A stretch of DNA of 64,000 nucleotides from contig CACJUH010000001.1 of the NCBI GenBank assembly GCA_902596545.1, positions 134,858 to 198,857 of the forward strand, read 5' to 3'. This document shows, one piece after another, positions 1 to 10,134 of the stretch (the stretch's first letter is position 1; each line of letters starts with the position of its first letter). The notes under the pieces were generated by a model that saw only the letters and a program-made list of their open reading frames with translations, did no database searches and was not told where the DNA came from. Origin of the DNA: an uncultured Candidatus Actinomarina sp. (GTDB taxonomy: Bacteria > Actinomycetota > Acidimicrobiia > Actinomarinales > Actinomarinaceae). The position numbers were made by a program, and so were the translations under genes.

Positions 1-75
1 GCCGAAGGCAAGCCTGAAGAAATTGTAAAAGATTCGAAAGTAATAGAAGCATATTTAGGAGTGAGTGAATTATGA
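1..75 (+). CDS. C-terminus of branched-chain amino-acid ABC transporter ATPase (LivF/LivG-like), partial
   Basis: Frame 1 reads AEGKPEEIVKDSKVIEAYLGVSEL*, typical LivF/LivG C-terminus; ATGA overlap with next gene; liv genes follow. Confidence 0.7.
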   Translation, partial: AEGKPEEIVKDSKVIEAYLGVSEL

Positions 76-1922
76 CATTAACAATGAATGAAATTTACGA
101 TGAAATATTAAGAGACGGGGGAATGACTCCTTCAAAAAAAATTAAACAAACATCCATTAGATTTCCTGAAAAAATAGCAATGCGATACAAAGAATTCGGA
201 GTTTGGCAGGAAACTACTTTTGAAGAGTTTTGGAAAAAATCAAATTATTTATCTATGGGTCTTAAGTTTTTTGGCATTGAGAAAGGTGACTCAGTTGCAA
301 TCCATTCGGAAAATAGGCCAGAATGGTTTATAGCTGATATTGGAATACAGTCTCTAGGTGCTGTCAGTGTTGGCCTCTATCCAACAAATCCTGCTTCAGA
401 AGTTGAATACTTACTATCCCATTCCGAATCTAAAATTCTCTTTGCCGAGGATCAAGAGCAAGTTGATAAAGCACTTCAAGTAATTGAAAATTTACCCTTG
501 CTAGAAAAAATTGTTTATTTTGAAGACCGTGGTTTATACAGTTACGATCATCCAAAACTCATGAGATTTGATGAGTTCCTTGAAATTGGAAAATCAGAAT
601 ATGAAACATTTCCTGAGTATGTTGATCAGCAACTTGAGGAAATTAACGATGAAGATGTCGCTTTCTTAGTTTATACATCGGGTACAACTGGAAAGCCCAA
701 AGGGTCAATGATTACTCATGGAAATATAAGCTGGGTAGCTTCACAGATTCCAAATTTTTCATTAGTTGAAAACGTAAAAGCAAAAGATCCGCAATTTTTA
801 TCTTATCTTCCGTTGTGCCATATTTTTGGAAGATTGACTGATTTATTAATTGCATCACATACAATGGCGACAATTAATTTTGCAGAATCTATAGACACTG
901 TACAAATGGACTTAGCAGAAATACAACCTACCATTTTTCCAGCTGTACCAAGAATTTTAGAAAGAATGCATTCTGGTGCGATGGTTAAAATGAGAGATGC
1001 ATCGTTCATCAAAAGGCAACTATTTAAGATTTCAATGTATCTTGGCAATATAGGTGCTGAAAGAAAACTTAAATATGGCTTTAATGATGTTTTTGCAAAT
1101 TTCTTAATATCAATTGGCTGGATTTTATCTTTTAGGACATTAAAGAAAAAACTTGGATTAAGTAAAGCTGAGACAGCTATTTCAGGAGCAGCTCCCATAG
1201 CTCCTGAAATTTTGAAATTTTTTATGGCTTTAGGAGTTCCAATTTTCGAAGGATACGGTATGACTGAAAATTGTGGATATGCATCCGGAAACAATGATAA
1301 AAAAATGAAACTAGGTACGGTTGGTGTTCCAAACCATGGTATGGAGATAAAACTTGCTGAAGATGGAGAAATTCTAACAAGAGGAGGAGCAGTATTTAAA
1401 GGGTATTTCAAGAACGAAGAAGCAACAAAAGAGACAATTGATGAAGATGGTTGGCTTCATACCGGTGATGTTGGAGTTTTTGAAGGAGAATTTCTTAAAA
1501 TAGTTGATAGAAAAAAAGACATTATCATTACTAGTGGTGGTAAAAATGTATCTCCTCAGGAAATTGAAAACAAAATTAAAATTTCACCATTTATAAAAGA
1601 TGCGATTGTAATTGGAGATAAAAGAAAGTTCTTGTCTGCTTTAGTTGCTATTGAGTTTGATACTGTATCAAATTGGGCTCTAAGAAAAAATATTGCACAT
1701 ACTACTTATAGAGATCTTTCTGAAAAACAGGAAGTAAAAGATTTAGTATGGAAAGAAATTGTTAAGGCAAATGAGCAGACATCTTCACTAGAAATTAGAA
1801 AATTTAGAATGATACCTAAGGAATTAGATCATGAAGATGGGGAATTAACTGCAACTCAAAAAATAAAAAGAAATGTATTGATGGAACAATTTTCTGAGTT
1901 AATAGAGGAGATGTACGTTTGA
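72..1922 (+). CDS. AMP-dependent long-chain acyl-CoA synthetase
   Basis: AMP-binding motif YTSGTTGKPKGSMITHGN, GYGMTENCG, TGDVG; about 616 aa. Confidence 0.9.
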   Translation: MTLTMNEIYDEILRDGGMTPSKKIKQTSIRFPEKIAMRYKEFGVWQETTFEEFWKKSNYLSMGLKFFGIEKGDSVAIHSENRPEWFIADIGIQSLGAVSVGLYPTNPASEVEYLLSHSESKILFAEDQEQVDKALQVIENLPLLEKIVYFEDRGLYSYDHPKLMRFDEFLEIGKSEYETFPEYVDQQLEEINDEDVAFLVYTSGTTGKPKGSMITHGNISWVASQIPNFSLVENVKAKDPQFLSYLPLCHIFGRLTDLLIASHTMATINFAESIDTVQMDLAEIQPTIFPAVPRILERMHSGAMVKMRDASFIKRQLFKISMYLGNIGAERKLKYGFNDVFANFLISIGWILSFRTLKKKLGLSKAETAISGAAPIAPEILKFFMALGVPIFEGYGMTENCGYASGNNDKKMKLGTVGVPNHGMEIKLAEDGEILTRGGAVFKGYFKNEEATKETIDEDGWLHTGDVGVFEGEFLKIVDRKKDIIITSGGKNVSPQEIENKIKISPFIKDAIVIGDKRKFLSALVAIEFDTVSNWALRKNIAHTTYRDLSEKQEVKDLVWKEIVKANEQTSSLEIRKFRMIPKELDHEDGELTATQKIKRNVLMEQFSELIEEMYV

Positions 1923-2839
1923 TCATTTTTCTTCAAGCAACAGCAGAAGGCTTAGCATTAGGTGCAGTTTATTCATTAGTAGCTATTGGCTTCGTATTAA
2001 TTTATAAGGCAATGGATGTTTTGAGCTTTGCTCAGCCAGCACTTGCGGTAGTTGGTGCAGCGTTTATTAGTGCTTTAGCAGTTGATAGAGGCGTACCATT
2101 CTGGATTGCATTTATAGTTGGAATTGTATTAACTGGTATTTTGAGTTTAATAATTGAACGAACATTTCTAAGGCCAATGGTTGGAGAGCCAGTATTTTCT
2201 GTAGCAATTTTGACAATTGGTATTGATATATTGTTAAGAACAGTTCTAGATAATTGGATAGGTCTAAACCCAAGATATCTAGGAGATCCATTTCCAAGCT
2301 TTGGAAACTTTGGTTCTATAAACATAGGAGGTGTTGTTCTCAAATATTTGGAAATATCCGCTTTCTTAACAGCTGTTGTTGTGATTATATTATTGTCAAT
2401 ATTTTTCAAAAAATCTAAGTATGGCGTTGCAATGAGAGCTACTTCTTTTGACCAAGAAGCTGCACTCGCTCAAGGAATTGATGTTGGTAAAATATTCGCT
2501 TTGGTTTGGTTTATCGCTGGCATGCTTGCATCGTTTGCAGGATTTTTTATTACTGGAGGTTTCAATACCCTGACACAATTCAGTTTTATTTCAGCTTTAA
2601 GAGCTTTGCCCGCAGTTGTAATTGGAGGTCTTGATTCAATTCCAGGGGCTGTAGTTGGTTCTTTAATAATTGGCCTCACACAGGGATATGTTGCATATTT
2701 TCAAGCTGACATGGAGTCACTAGTTGGCTTTCCCTTAGGAAGTGGATTTTCTCTTGTCGCACCTTACTTAATCATGTTTGTAATTTTATTAGTAAAACCT
2801 GATGGACTGTTTGGAACTGAGGAGGTGGAGAGAGTATGA
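1919..2839 (+). CDS. livH: Branched-chain amino-acid ABC transporter permease (LivH family)
   Basis: Multi-TM, LivH-like AEGLALGAVYSLVAIGFVLIYKA and ALPAVVIGGLDSIPGAVVG; TTG start overlapping previous stop. Confidence 0.88.
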   Translation: MIIFLQATAEGLALGAVYSLVAIGFVLIYKAMDVLSFAQPALAVVGAAFISALAVDRGVPFWIAFIVGIVLTGILSLIIERTFLRPMVGEPVFSVAILTIGIDILLRTVLDNWIGLNPRYLGDPFPSFGNFGSINIGGVVLKYLEISAFLTAVVVIILLSIFFKKSKYGVAMRATSFDQEAALAQGIDVGKIFALVWFIAGMLASFAGFFITGGFNTLTQFSFISALRALPAVVIGGLDSIPGAVVGSLIIGLTQGYVAYFQADMESLVGFPLGSGFSLVAPYLIMFVILLVKPDGLFGTEEVERV

Positions 2840-3939
2840 GAGGAAGACCAAATTTATACACTGATTACAGAAAGGAGTCTGCAGTACTACCAAATCTCAC
2901 TCAGAAATTTTGGTTTGTTGTTTTGTTATTTTTTGCATTTAGCTTATGTCTTATTGCTTCTGACTACTGGATTCTTTTATTAACAACTTCTTTTTTAATT
3001 GCAGTGGCTGCATGGGGCTTAAATATTGTGTCAGGATTTGCTGGACAAATTAGTCTGGCCCATGGAGTTTTTGTTGGAATTGGAACTTACACTGCATCAG
3101 TTTTAGGTGGCGTAGCAACTACTTATGTTATTGGATATGAACTTGATATGATTATTTGGCTACCGTTATCAGGACTATCGGCTGCGTTAATAGGTTTACT
3201 GATAGCTCCAATATCAGTGAGACTCAAAGGGTTAAATTTAGGTCTAGTCACTTTAGCGCTTGTGTTTATTGGTTCACATTTATTCTCAAATTTAAAATTT
3301 ATTACCGGGGGAGCAGGCCTCGGTAGGAAAGCAGCAAAGTTAGTTTTATTTGGATTTGATTTTGATGAGGGTTTAGTAATTGGCAACTTAATATTAGAAA
3401 AAAACCAACTTACTTATATACTTGCTCTATTTGTTTGTGTTCTTGCTGGGCTTGGAGTCAAAAACTTAACTCGTTCTAAAACTGGTCGAGCTTATTCAGC
3501 AATTAGAGATGGAGATATTGCCGCAGAGGCAATAGGTATTAATCTATTTAAATTTAAATCTTCAGCGTTTGCATTATCTAGTTTTTATGCAGGAATTACA
3601 GGAGCATTAATGTTTAGTGTTTCAGGTGGCGTAGAGCCTGGTACTTTTAACTTAATTTATTCTGTAACATTTATAGCCATTGTAATTATCGGAGGTGGTG
3701 GAACAGTTTTGGGGCCATTATTTGGTGCACTTTTCTTTTCATTAATGCCTGGAGCAATTCAAACAGCAATGCACTCTTTTGGATTTCTAGGACAAGACCT
3801 GGCTTTGTCACTAGGTCAAATAGAAAGGGTAATTTTTGGCCTATTTATAATACTTTTCTTAATATTTGAACCTAGAGGATTATGGGGAATTTGGTTTAGG
3901 TTACGTAATTATTTTAAAGCTTGGCCTTTTTCCTACTAG
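2836..3939 (+). CDS. livM: Branched-chain amino-acid ABC transporter permease (LivM family)
   Basis: Multi-TM; SGFAGQISLAHGVFVGIGTYTA and GGGGTVLGPLFGALFF motifs. Confidence 0.88.
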   Translation: MRGRPNLYTDYRKESAVLPNLTQKFWFVVLLFFAFSLCLIASDYWILLLTTSFLIAVAAWGLNIVSGFAGQISLAHGVFVGIGTYTASVLGGVATTYVIGYELDMIIWLPLSGLSAALIGLLIAPISVRLKGLNLGLVTLALVFIGSHLFSNLKFITGGAGLGRKAAKLVLFGFDFDEGLVIGNLILEKNQLTYILALFVCVLAGLGVKNLTRSKTGRAYSAIRDGDIAAEAIGINLFKFKSSAFALSSFYAGITGALMFSVSGGVEPGTFNLIYSVTFIAIVIIGGGGTVLGPLFGALFFSLMPGAIQTAMHSFGFLGQDLALSLGQIERVIFGLFIILFLIFEPRGLWGIWFRLRNYFKAWPFSY

Positions 3940-3996
3940 ATCAACAAACTTCTACTATCCTTATAGTTATTAGTACTAATTAAATTAGGGGGGATT

Positions 3997-5376
3997 ATGA
4001 AACCGTTGCGAAAGCAAGGAATCATTATTTTTTCAATTCTAGCCCTAGTTTTAGCTGCTTGTGGCGGAGGTACGACTGAAGAAACTGTAGAAGAGGCAGC
4101 CCCAGAGGTTGTTGAAACTTTAGATTCTCCAGCTGTTACTACTGCTGCCGGTGTTAAAACTGGCGTTGGTGTTACCTCAGATCCGTGTCCTGCAGAAGTA
4201 GGTGGAGTTCCTACAATGGCTGATGATAGTAAAGGTTGTATATATTTAGGTATGCTAAATGACTATACAGGACCTTATGCAGCTGTTGCTCCGGCACTCG
4301 AAACTGCTCAAAGAGGATTCTGGATGTGGGTTAACTCAACAGGTGGAATTGGTGATTACAGTGTGGTAATTCGTGAAGGAGTTGATACTGCTTACAATCC
4401 ACAAAAACATCTTGAAGCATACAATGCTCAAAGAGAAGAAGTAGCTGCTTTAGCTATGTCTCTTGGTACACCTCAAACTTTGTTTATTTTAGATGAAATG
4501 GATAAAGACAACATGATCGGTGCACCTATGAGTTGGTATTCAGGATGGTCATATAAAAGTGTAGATAGAGGTCTAGTTGTTGAATTCGGATCTGCTTACT
4601 GTGCAGATGGTATGAATGCTCTAGACTGGGCTATGGCAAGTCTTCCAGTAGATATCAAAACAATTGGAATTATGGGATTTGCTGGTGACTACGGAACAGA
4701 CTGGGCAAATGGTATTAAATATGCTGCTGAAAAAGCTGGCGTAACTGTTGCCTGGGAATACTTACCACCTACTCTAGAGTTTGACGTTGCTCAAGCTGTA
4801 GGTTTGATGGTAACTCAACCAGTTGATGCTTACTTCCCAGCAGTGGGGCCAACTCAAATGGCTCAGGTTGCTGGTGGAGCATTTCAACAAGGACTCACCC
4901 CAATAGCAATGATGGCTGCGCCATCATACAACGATGCATTCGTTGCAGAGGGTTTTGCATTGAAGCCACTTTTTGAGTCTGGCACAATGTATAACATGGC
5001 ATGGGTAGCACCGTATGAGGCTGACACACCAGCTCATGCAACTATGAGAGCTACAATGCAAGCTATGGGATTAGAATCAGCAAGCTCATTCTTAGTTGCT
5101 GGTTGGTCTTCACAATATCACTTAAAAGGAGTTCTAGAAGCTGCTGTTAAGGGTGGAGATTTAACTAGAGCAGGAATTAGAAGAGCCGCTGCTAATGTTT
5201 ATGTAGAGTCAGATGGCATGATGCTTACAAGAGAGTTAGGTCAAAATAGAGCAGATAAAGAAAGCTTTATTGGAAGACCAGATAGTTCTGCAGGTAGTGG
5301 AACTATTTTACTTGCAGGCAATTACGTAGGACCTGCTGCAGATTCCTATGATTGGAATGGCGGTCCTTGTTCATAA
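3997..5376 (+). CDS. ABC transporter substrate-binding lipoprotein (LivK-like)
   Basis: Lipobox LVLAACGGG; periplasmic binding fold; follows LivHM; SD-like aggggggatt. Confidence 0.85.
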   Translation: MKPLRKQGIIIFSILALVLAACGGGTTEETVEEAAPEVVETLDSPAVTTAAGVKTGVGVTSDPCPAEVGGVPTMADDSKGCIYLGMLNDYTGPYAAVAPALETAQRGFWMWVNSTGGIGDYSVVIREGVDTAYNPQKHLEAYNAQREEVAALAMSLGTPQTLFILDEMDKDNMIGAPMSWYSGWSYKSVDRGLVVEFGSAYCADGMNALDWAMASLPVDIKTIGIMGFAGDYGTDWANGIKYAAEKAGVTVAWEYLPPTLEFDVAQAVGLMVTQPVDAYFPAVGPTQMAQVAGGAFQQGLTPIAMMAAPSYNDAFVAEGFALKPLFESGTMYNMAWVAPYEADTPAHATMRATMQAMGLESASSFLVAGWSSQYHLKGVLEAAVKGGDLTRAGIRRAAANVYVESDGMMLTRELGQNRADKESFIGRPDSSAGSGTILLAGNYVGPAADSYDWNGGPCS

Positions 5377-5395
5377 ATTTTAATTAATTTATTTT

Positions 5396-5430
5396 AAAGA
5401 GCCGGTTTTTAACCGGCTCTTTATTTTTTA
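5396..5430 (+). terminator. Rho-independent terminator
   Basis: AAAGAGCCGGTTtttAACCGGCTCTTT followed by T-rich tract. Confidence 0.9.
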
Positions 5431-5449
5431 ATAAATCTATTATTCACCT

Positions 5450-6472
5450 ATGTATAATTTGTCCAAAAAAAATAAAAAATTATTAATTCTTTTACTTGGT
5501 TTATTCATCTCAATATCTTCTCTCTCGGTTATAAAGACAGATTATTACTTTATGTCTCCTGGGCCACCTTATCAATGGGATATTGAATATGGAAACATTG
5601 AAAATTATGAATTTGATGGAAATCTATTTCAGCTAACAGTTAGAAGAGATGAAGCGAATGCTTTAATCTATGCATGGTCATATGTAAACGACTCTGTAGA
5701 TTTATACCCTAGAGAAGTTATTTTACCAAAAGGTGTTACTCCTGAAGAATTAAGTCAAATAAGTATCCAAAATATGAAAACCTCTGAAAATGTTGCTATT
5801 GCAGTTGCACTTACTTATTTAGGATACGATATAGGTTCAAAAGGTGATGGAGTATCAGTAGTAGGAATTCTTGATGATTCACCCGTTAAAGACAAGTTAC
5901 AAAAAGGAGATTTAATAAATTCAATTAATGGTGAAGAAATATCATCAGCTACCGAATTTATTGCGACTTTACGACGATATCAGATTGGAGATACTGTAAC
6001 CATAGGGGTAAAAAGAGATTTTGATGGTGAAAGAAAGAATATAGAAGTACAAACAAAATTGATTGAACACGTTGAATATGAAGGTGAGCCTATGGTGGGA
6101 TTTCTTGCTACAACGGTAAACGAAAGATTCGATTTTCCATTTGAAGTAGATATTAAAACTGGAAATGTAGGCGGACCATCAGCAGGTCTGATGATGGCTT
6201 TGAATGTTTATAATAATTTAATACCAGAAGATATAACAAACTCCTTAGTAGTAGCAGGAACGGGCACAATAGAGATTGATGGATCAGTTGGGCCTGTTGG
6301 TGGTATAAAACAAAAAGTCATTGCTGCAAAAAGAGCGGGAGCAGAACTTATTTTGGTCCCAACTGCTAATTTCGAAGAAGCAATTCCTATGGCAACAGAA
6401 TCTACAGCTATCGCAGCGATTGATTCATTTGAAGAAGCATTGAAAGTAATTTCAGAGTATAGTTCACGTTAA
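5450..6472 (+). CDS. PDZ and Lon-type (S16) protease domain protein, YlbL-like
   Basis: N-terminal TM, PDZ-like LQKGDLINSINGEEI, GNVGGPSAGLMMAL active-site serine, TGTIEIDGSVGPVGGIKQK. Confidence 0.88.
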   Translation: MYNLSKKNKKLLILLLGLFISISSLSVIKTDYYFMSPGPPYQWDIEYGNIENYEFDGNLFQLTVRRDEANALIYAWSYVNDSVDLYPREVILPKGVTPEELSQISIQNMKTSENVAIAVALTYLGYDIGSKGDGVSVVGILDDSPVKDKLQKGDLINSINGEEISSATEFIATLRRYQIGDTVTIGVKRDFDGERKNIEVQTKLIEHVEYEGEPMVGFLATTVNERFDFPFEVDIKTGNVGGPSAGLMMALNVYNNLIPEDITNSLVVAGTGTIEIDGSVGPVGGIKQKVIAAKRAGAELILVPTANFEEAIPMATESTAIAAIDSFEEALKVISEYSSR

Positions 6473-6498
6473 AGACAAGAGATAAATAAAATAACAAC

Positions 6499-9306
6499 AT
6501 GGTAAATATTGGTGGTACAAATAATAATGAAAGAAGAGGATTTTCTTTCATTGTTTTTGTTGCAATAATAGGTTTTTCAGTTGCAAGAGCTGTTGCGACA
6601 TTTTTTACTAATTATTTATGGTTTGACTCAGTAAATTTAAACTCTGTCTGGATAAAAATCCTTCTTACCAAAGGGGCCTTAGTTGGTGCAACATCATTAC
6701 TAGCTTTTATATTTATTTTTACAAACTTACGTTTAGCAGTGAGAGCAACTCCTGTCATGGATATTTTTGAATCATTTGAATCACAAGATCCTTTATCTAG
6801 ATTTCGAGCCTGGACCAATGAAAGATTTCTTCGATATAGATTATGGGGATCTATTGGTCTCTCATTATTTCTAGGAGCTGGTGCTTCTCAACTGTGGGAA
6901 CAAGTTTTACTATTTTTAAACCAACAGTCTTTTGGTGTTACAGATCCGGTATTCCAGGCTGATGTTTCAAGATATGTATTTGGCCTTCCTCTTTACAGAC
7001 TATTCGTTTCTTGGGGGTTCCAATTAGTAATTTTTACATCATTAATTATTGTTTTATTTTTTGTCGCCACTGGAGCTTTACAACTAAGACAAGGAAGATT
7101 GCCTGAAGTTAGTAGCGGTGCAAAAGCACATTTGTCTGTATTGTTAGCATTCATAGCAATCTTAAAAGCATTTGCCTACCGTCTTGACTCAATGGAACTT
7201 CTTTATTCTCCTAGAGGAAAAGTTTTTGGTGCAAGTTATACAGATGTGATTGCACATCTACCAGCTTTGAATTTACTTATTTTAATTTCCTTGTTCGGTG
7301 CAGTCTTATTGCTTGTGAATATAAAAAGAAGAGGATGGCTACTTCCTGCAACAGCAATTAGTTTGTGGTTAGCAGTATCAATAATAGTGGGAGGTCTGGT
7401 ACCTGCTGCAATACAAAGGTTTAGAGTCGTTCCTGATGAACTAAACAAAGAATTACCTTATGTTGAAAATCACATTGACTACACCAGACTTGCGTACGGT
7501 TTAGATAGCATTGAGGAAAAGTCATTTGCCGCTTCTCCGGATCTGTCTCAAAATGATATTTCTAACAATAAACAAACTGTAGACAATATAAGACTTTGGG
7601 ATCCTACAGTTTTAGCGGAGACTTATAGTCAGCTTCAAGAAATAAGAGCATATTACGCACTTCAAGAGGTTGATGTTGATAGATACAGAATCAACGGGGA
7701 ATTGACTCAGGTTATGGTTGCAGCAAGGGAGCTAGATCAAACAAATTTACCAGCTGTCGGATGGGTTAATGAAAGGCTGCAGTATACCCATGGTTTTGGA
7801 GTTGTTTTTAGCCCTGCAAATAATGTTGCAAGTCAAGGGCAGCCTGATTTTTATGTAAAAGGCGTCCCTGCAACAACAACTGTCGCTGAACTAGAAGTAG
7901 AACAACCAAGAATTTATTTCGGTGAATCTGCTGATTCTGTAGAGTATGTAGTTGTAAATTCACTTCAAGATGAAGTTGACTATCCTTTGTCAACTGAAGG
8001 GCAATCTGTTGCCTATACAAATTATTCTGGAGACGGTGGAGTAGGCATAGGATCTTTCTTTAGAAGGTTTGGTTTTGCACTGAGATATAGTGAATTAAAC
8101 CTTCTTATTTCTAATCAGCTATCTGACGATTCAAAATTGATTATGGAAAGAAATATTGTCAGTAGAGTTAAAAAAGCAGCTCCGTTTCTTTATACAGACA
8201 ACGATCCTTATCTAGCTTTAATTGATGGAAATTTATTTTGGATTATTGATATGTATACAGTCAGTGATAAATATCCTTACGCTCAACCTGCTGACACCAG
8301 AAGGATTAATGAAAACTCAGGACTCCCTGTGAATTTCAACTATCTAAGGAATTCTGTAAAAGCTGTTGTCAATGCTTATGACGGTACTATGAATTTTTAT
8401 GTTGTAGACGAGAACGACCCAATTATGACTGCTTACAATGATATTTTTCCAGATCTATTTTCTCCAAAAAGTGAAATGAGTTCTGAATTATTAGATCATA
8501 TCAGATACCCGGAAGATTTATTCACTATTCAGTCTGATATGTACAGAGATTACCATATGACTGATCCTAGAGTGTTTTATGCAGATGAAGACCCTTGGGT
8601 TATCCCATCTGATTCTTCTACAACTCCAAGAGTTGCTACTTTACGAGGAGAATTTACAGAAATAGGTTTTAAGCCAATGTTGCCTTATTACTTATTGATG
8701 AGCTTGCCGGGTGAAACTGATTTAAGTTATTTAATCTTTCAACCATTTAACCCTGAAAATAGACCTAATATGCAGTCATTTTTAGTTGCTGATGCTGATC
8801 CTGAGAATTACGGGCAGTTAATTGACTTCAGACTACCAAAGGGAGAATTTGTAGATGGACCAAGCCAGGTTGCAACTAGAATAAATCAGGATCCTGATAT
8901 ATCTCAAATATTTACATTATTAGACCAACAAGGATCTAGTGTTATCAAGGGTAATTTGTTTGTTGTTCCTATCAATCAGTCAATTCTTTATTATCAACCA
9001 ATTTATCTTCAAGGTGAACAGAATCCTTTGCCAGAGTTTAAATTCGTTGTTGTTGTCTTTCAAGACAGAATCATAATGAGTGAGACTTTATCTGAGGCCC
9101 TAGCAAGTATTTTTGGTGATGAGTTGATAAGTGATGTTGTTGAAGAGTCTGAAGGTGAAAGTCCACTAGATTTACTAGCAAAAGCAACAATAGCTTTTGA
9201 ACAAGCTCAAGAACAACTTCAGAAAGGTAATCTTGGAAAGTATCAAGAATTAATTGACCAAGCACAACAGTATGTTGATCTTGCAATTGATCAATTAAAC
9301 AAATAA
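6499..9306 (+). CDS. UPF0182 family membrane protein
   Basis: 935 aa, N-terminal TM helices and long extracytoplasmic region; matches UPF0182 architecture, typical of Actinobacteria. Confidence 0.85.
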   Translation: MVNIGGTNNNERRGFSFIVFVAIIGFSVARAVATFFTNYLWFDSVNLNSVWIKILLTKGALVGATSLLAFIFIFTNLRLAVRATPVMDIFESFESQDPLSRFRAWTNERFLRYRLWGSIGLSLFLGAGASQLWEQVLLFLNQQSFGVTDPVFQADVSRYVFGLPLYRLFVSWGFQLVIFTSLIIVLFFVATGALQLRQGRLPEVSSGAKAHLSVLLAFIAILKAFAYRLDSMELLYSPRGKVFGASYTDVIAHLPALNLLILISLFGAVLLLVNIKRRGWLLPATAISLWLAVSIIVGGLVPAAIQRFRVVPDELNKELPYVENHIDYTRLAYGLDSIEEKSFAASPDLSQNDISNNKQTVDNIRLWDPTVLAETYSQLQEIRAYYALQEVDVDRYRINGELTQVMVAARELDQTNLPAVGWVNERLQYTHGFGVVFSPANNVASQGQPDFYVKGVPATTTVAELEVEQPRIYFGESADSVEYVVVNSLQDEVDYPLSTEGQSVAYTNYSGDGGVGIGSFFRRFGFALRYSELNLLISNQLSDDSKLIMERNIVSRVKKAAPFLYTDNDPYLALIDGNLFWIIDMYTVSDKYPYAQPADTRRINENSGLPVNFNYLRNSVKAVVNAYDGTMNFYVVDENDPIMTAYNDIFPDLFSPKSEMSSELLDHIRYPEDLFTIQSDMYRDYHMTDPRVFYADEDPWVIPSDSSTTPRVATLRGEFTEIGFKPMLPYYLLMSLPGETDLSYLIFQPFNPENRPNMQSFLVADADPENYGQLIDFRLPKGEFVDGPSQVATRINQDPDISQIFTLLDQQGSSVIKGNLFVVPINQSILYYQPIYLQGEQNPLPEFKFVVVVFQDRIIMSETLSEALASIFGDELISDVVEESEGESPLDLLAKATIAFEQAQEQLQKGNLGKYQELIDQAQQYVDLAIDQLNK

Positions 9307-9359
9307 CAAAAATTTTTTTCTTGAGTTTAATTTAAAGTAAGTTACTATTAATTATTCAG

Positions 9360-9433
9360 CGCGGGGTGGAGCAGTCTGGTAGCTCGCTGGGCTCATAACC
9401 CAGAGGTCGTAGGTTCAAATCCTACCCCCGCTA
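9360..9433 (+). tRNA. tRNA-fMet(CAT)
   Basis: CGCGGGGTGGAGCAG...GGGCTCATAACCC...GGTTCAAATCC...CCCCGCTA; initiator-type unpaired position 1-72 and GGG/CCC anticodon stem. Confidence 0.95.
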
Positions 9434-9437
9434 CTAA

Positions 9438-9575
9438 CTACCTAATGAATAAATCTATTATTCTTTTTCTTCCAGTAGAAGCCGCAATTAATTTAAGAGT
9501 AAATAAACCAGAAGCTCCAAGATAAAGTAAGCTACCCAGCACTAAAAAAATTCTCCAAAATAATATTGCATCCAT
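9438..9575 (-). CDS. Small (45 aa) single-TM hypothetical protein, not in supplied ORF track
   Basis: Translates MDAILFWRIFLVLGSLLYLGASGLFTLKLIAASTGRKRIIDLFIR*; TATAAT-N6-ATG immediately upstream on the minus strand. Confidence 0.6.
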   Translation of the reverse strand: MDAILFWRIFLVLGSLLYLGASGLFTLKLIAASTGRKRIIDLFIR

Positions 9576-9606
9576 AATTAAATTATAAACTGCCTCTAGT
9601 TAATCA

Positions 9607-10095
9607 CTACTTAGTTAATTCAAATATTTCATTGGCTGTTATTTCACCATTGATTGTTGAGATAATTTCAAAATTGTCATTTAATACTAAAGTTGTAGGA
9701 ATCCCACTCCAAATAAATTGTATAAGAATACTCTCTGCCAGGGTATTATCTAAAATATTTTGATATGATATTTCATTATTTTTAATAAATTCTTTGCCAT
9801 TTTCTTCTGAGTCTTCAACTAAAATTCCGATAACAGAATATCCTTGAGTCTCTGATAATATTTTTAACTCACTTACTTCGTTTTGGCACGGAATACACCA
9901 ACTTGCCCAAATATTTAGAATGACAAATTGTTCATTTGAATTTAAGTTAGAGAACTGTTTCAAATCTTCTAGCACAATTCCATCATTTATATTTGAGACG
10001 CTAACAATTTCTAATTCATCGTTGTTTGTTGAATTAATTAAGACAATTACAACAGTCATAGTTAGAAGTAAGAGAATAAAATTTCTTTTGAACAT
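9607..10095 (-). CDS. TlpA/ResA-like thioredoxin-family thiol-disulfide protein
   Basis: NIWASWCIPCQNEV active site (CxxC), N-terminal signal anchor. Confidence 0.88.
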   Translation of the reverse strand: MFKRNFILLLLTMTVVIVLINSTNNDELEIVSVSNINDGIVLEDLKQFSNLNSNEQFVILNIWASWCIPCQNEVSELKILSETQGYSVIGILVEDSEENGKEFIKNNEISYQNILDNTLAESILIQFIWSGIPTTLVLNDNFEIISTINGEITANEIFELTK

Positions 10096-10134
10096 AATTT
10101 AATTTAATAACCTAATACAAATACAATACTAATA

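Noticed and set aside
803-1411. 202-aa antisense ORF inside the acyl-CoA synthetase gene (and similar antisense ORFs at 2032-2409, 3123-3386, 21329-21718, 28416-28727, etc.)
   Set aside because: Entirely antisense to well-identified genes with no domain motifs; typical shadow ORFs.
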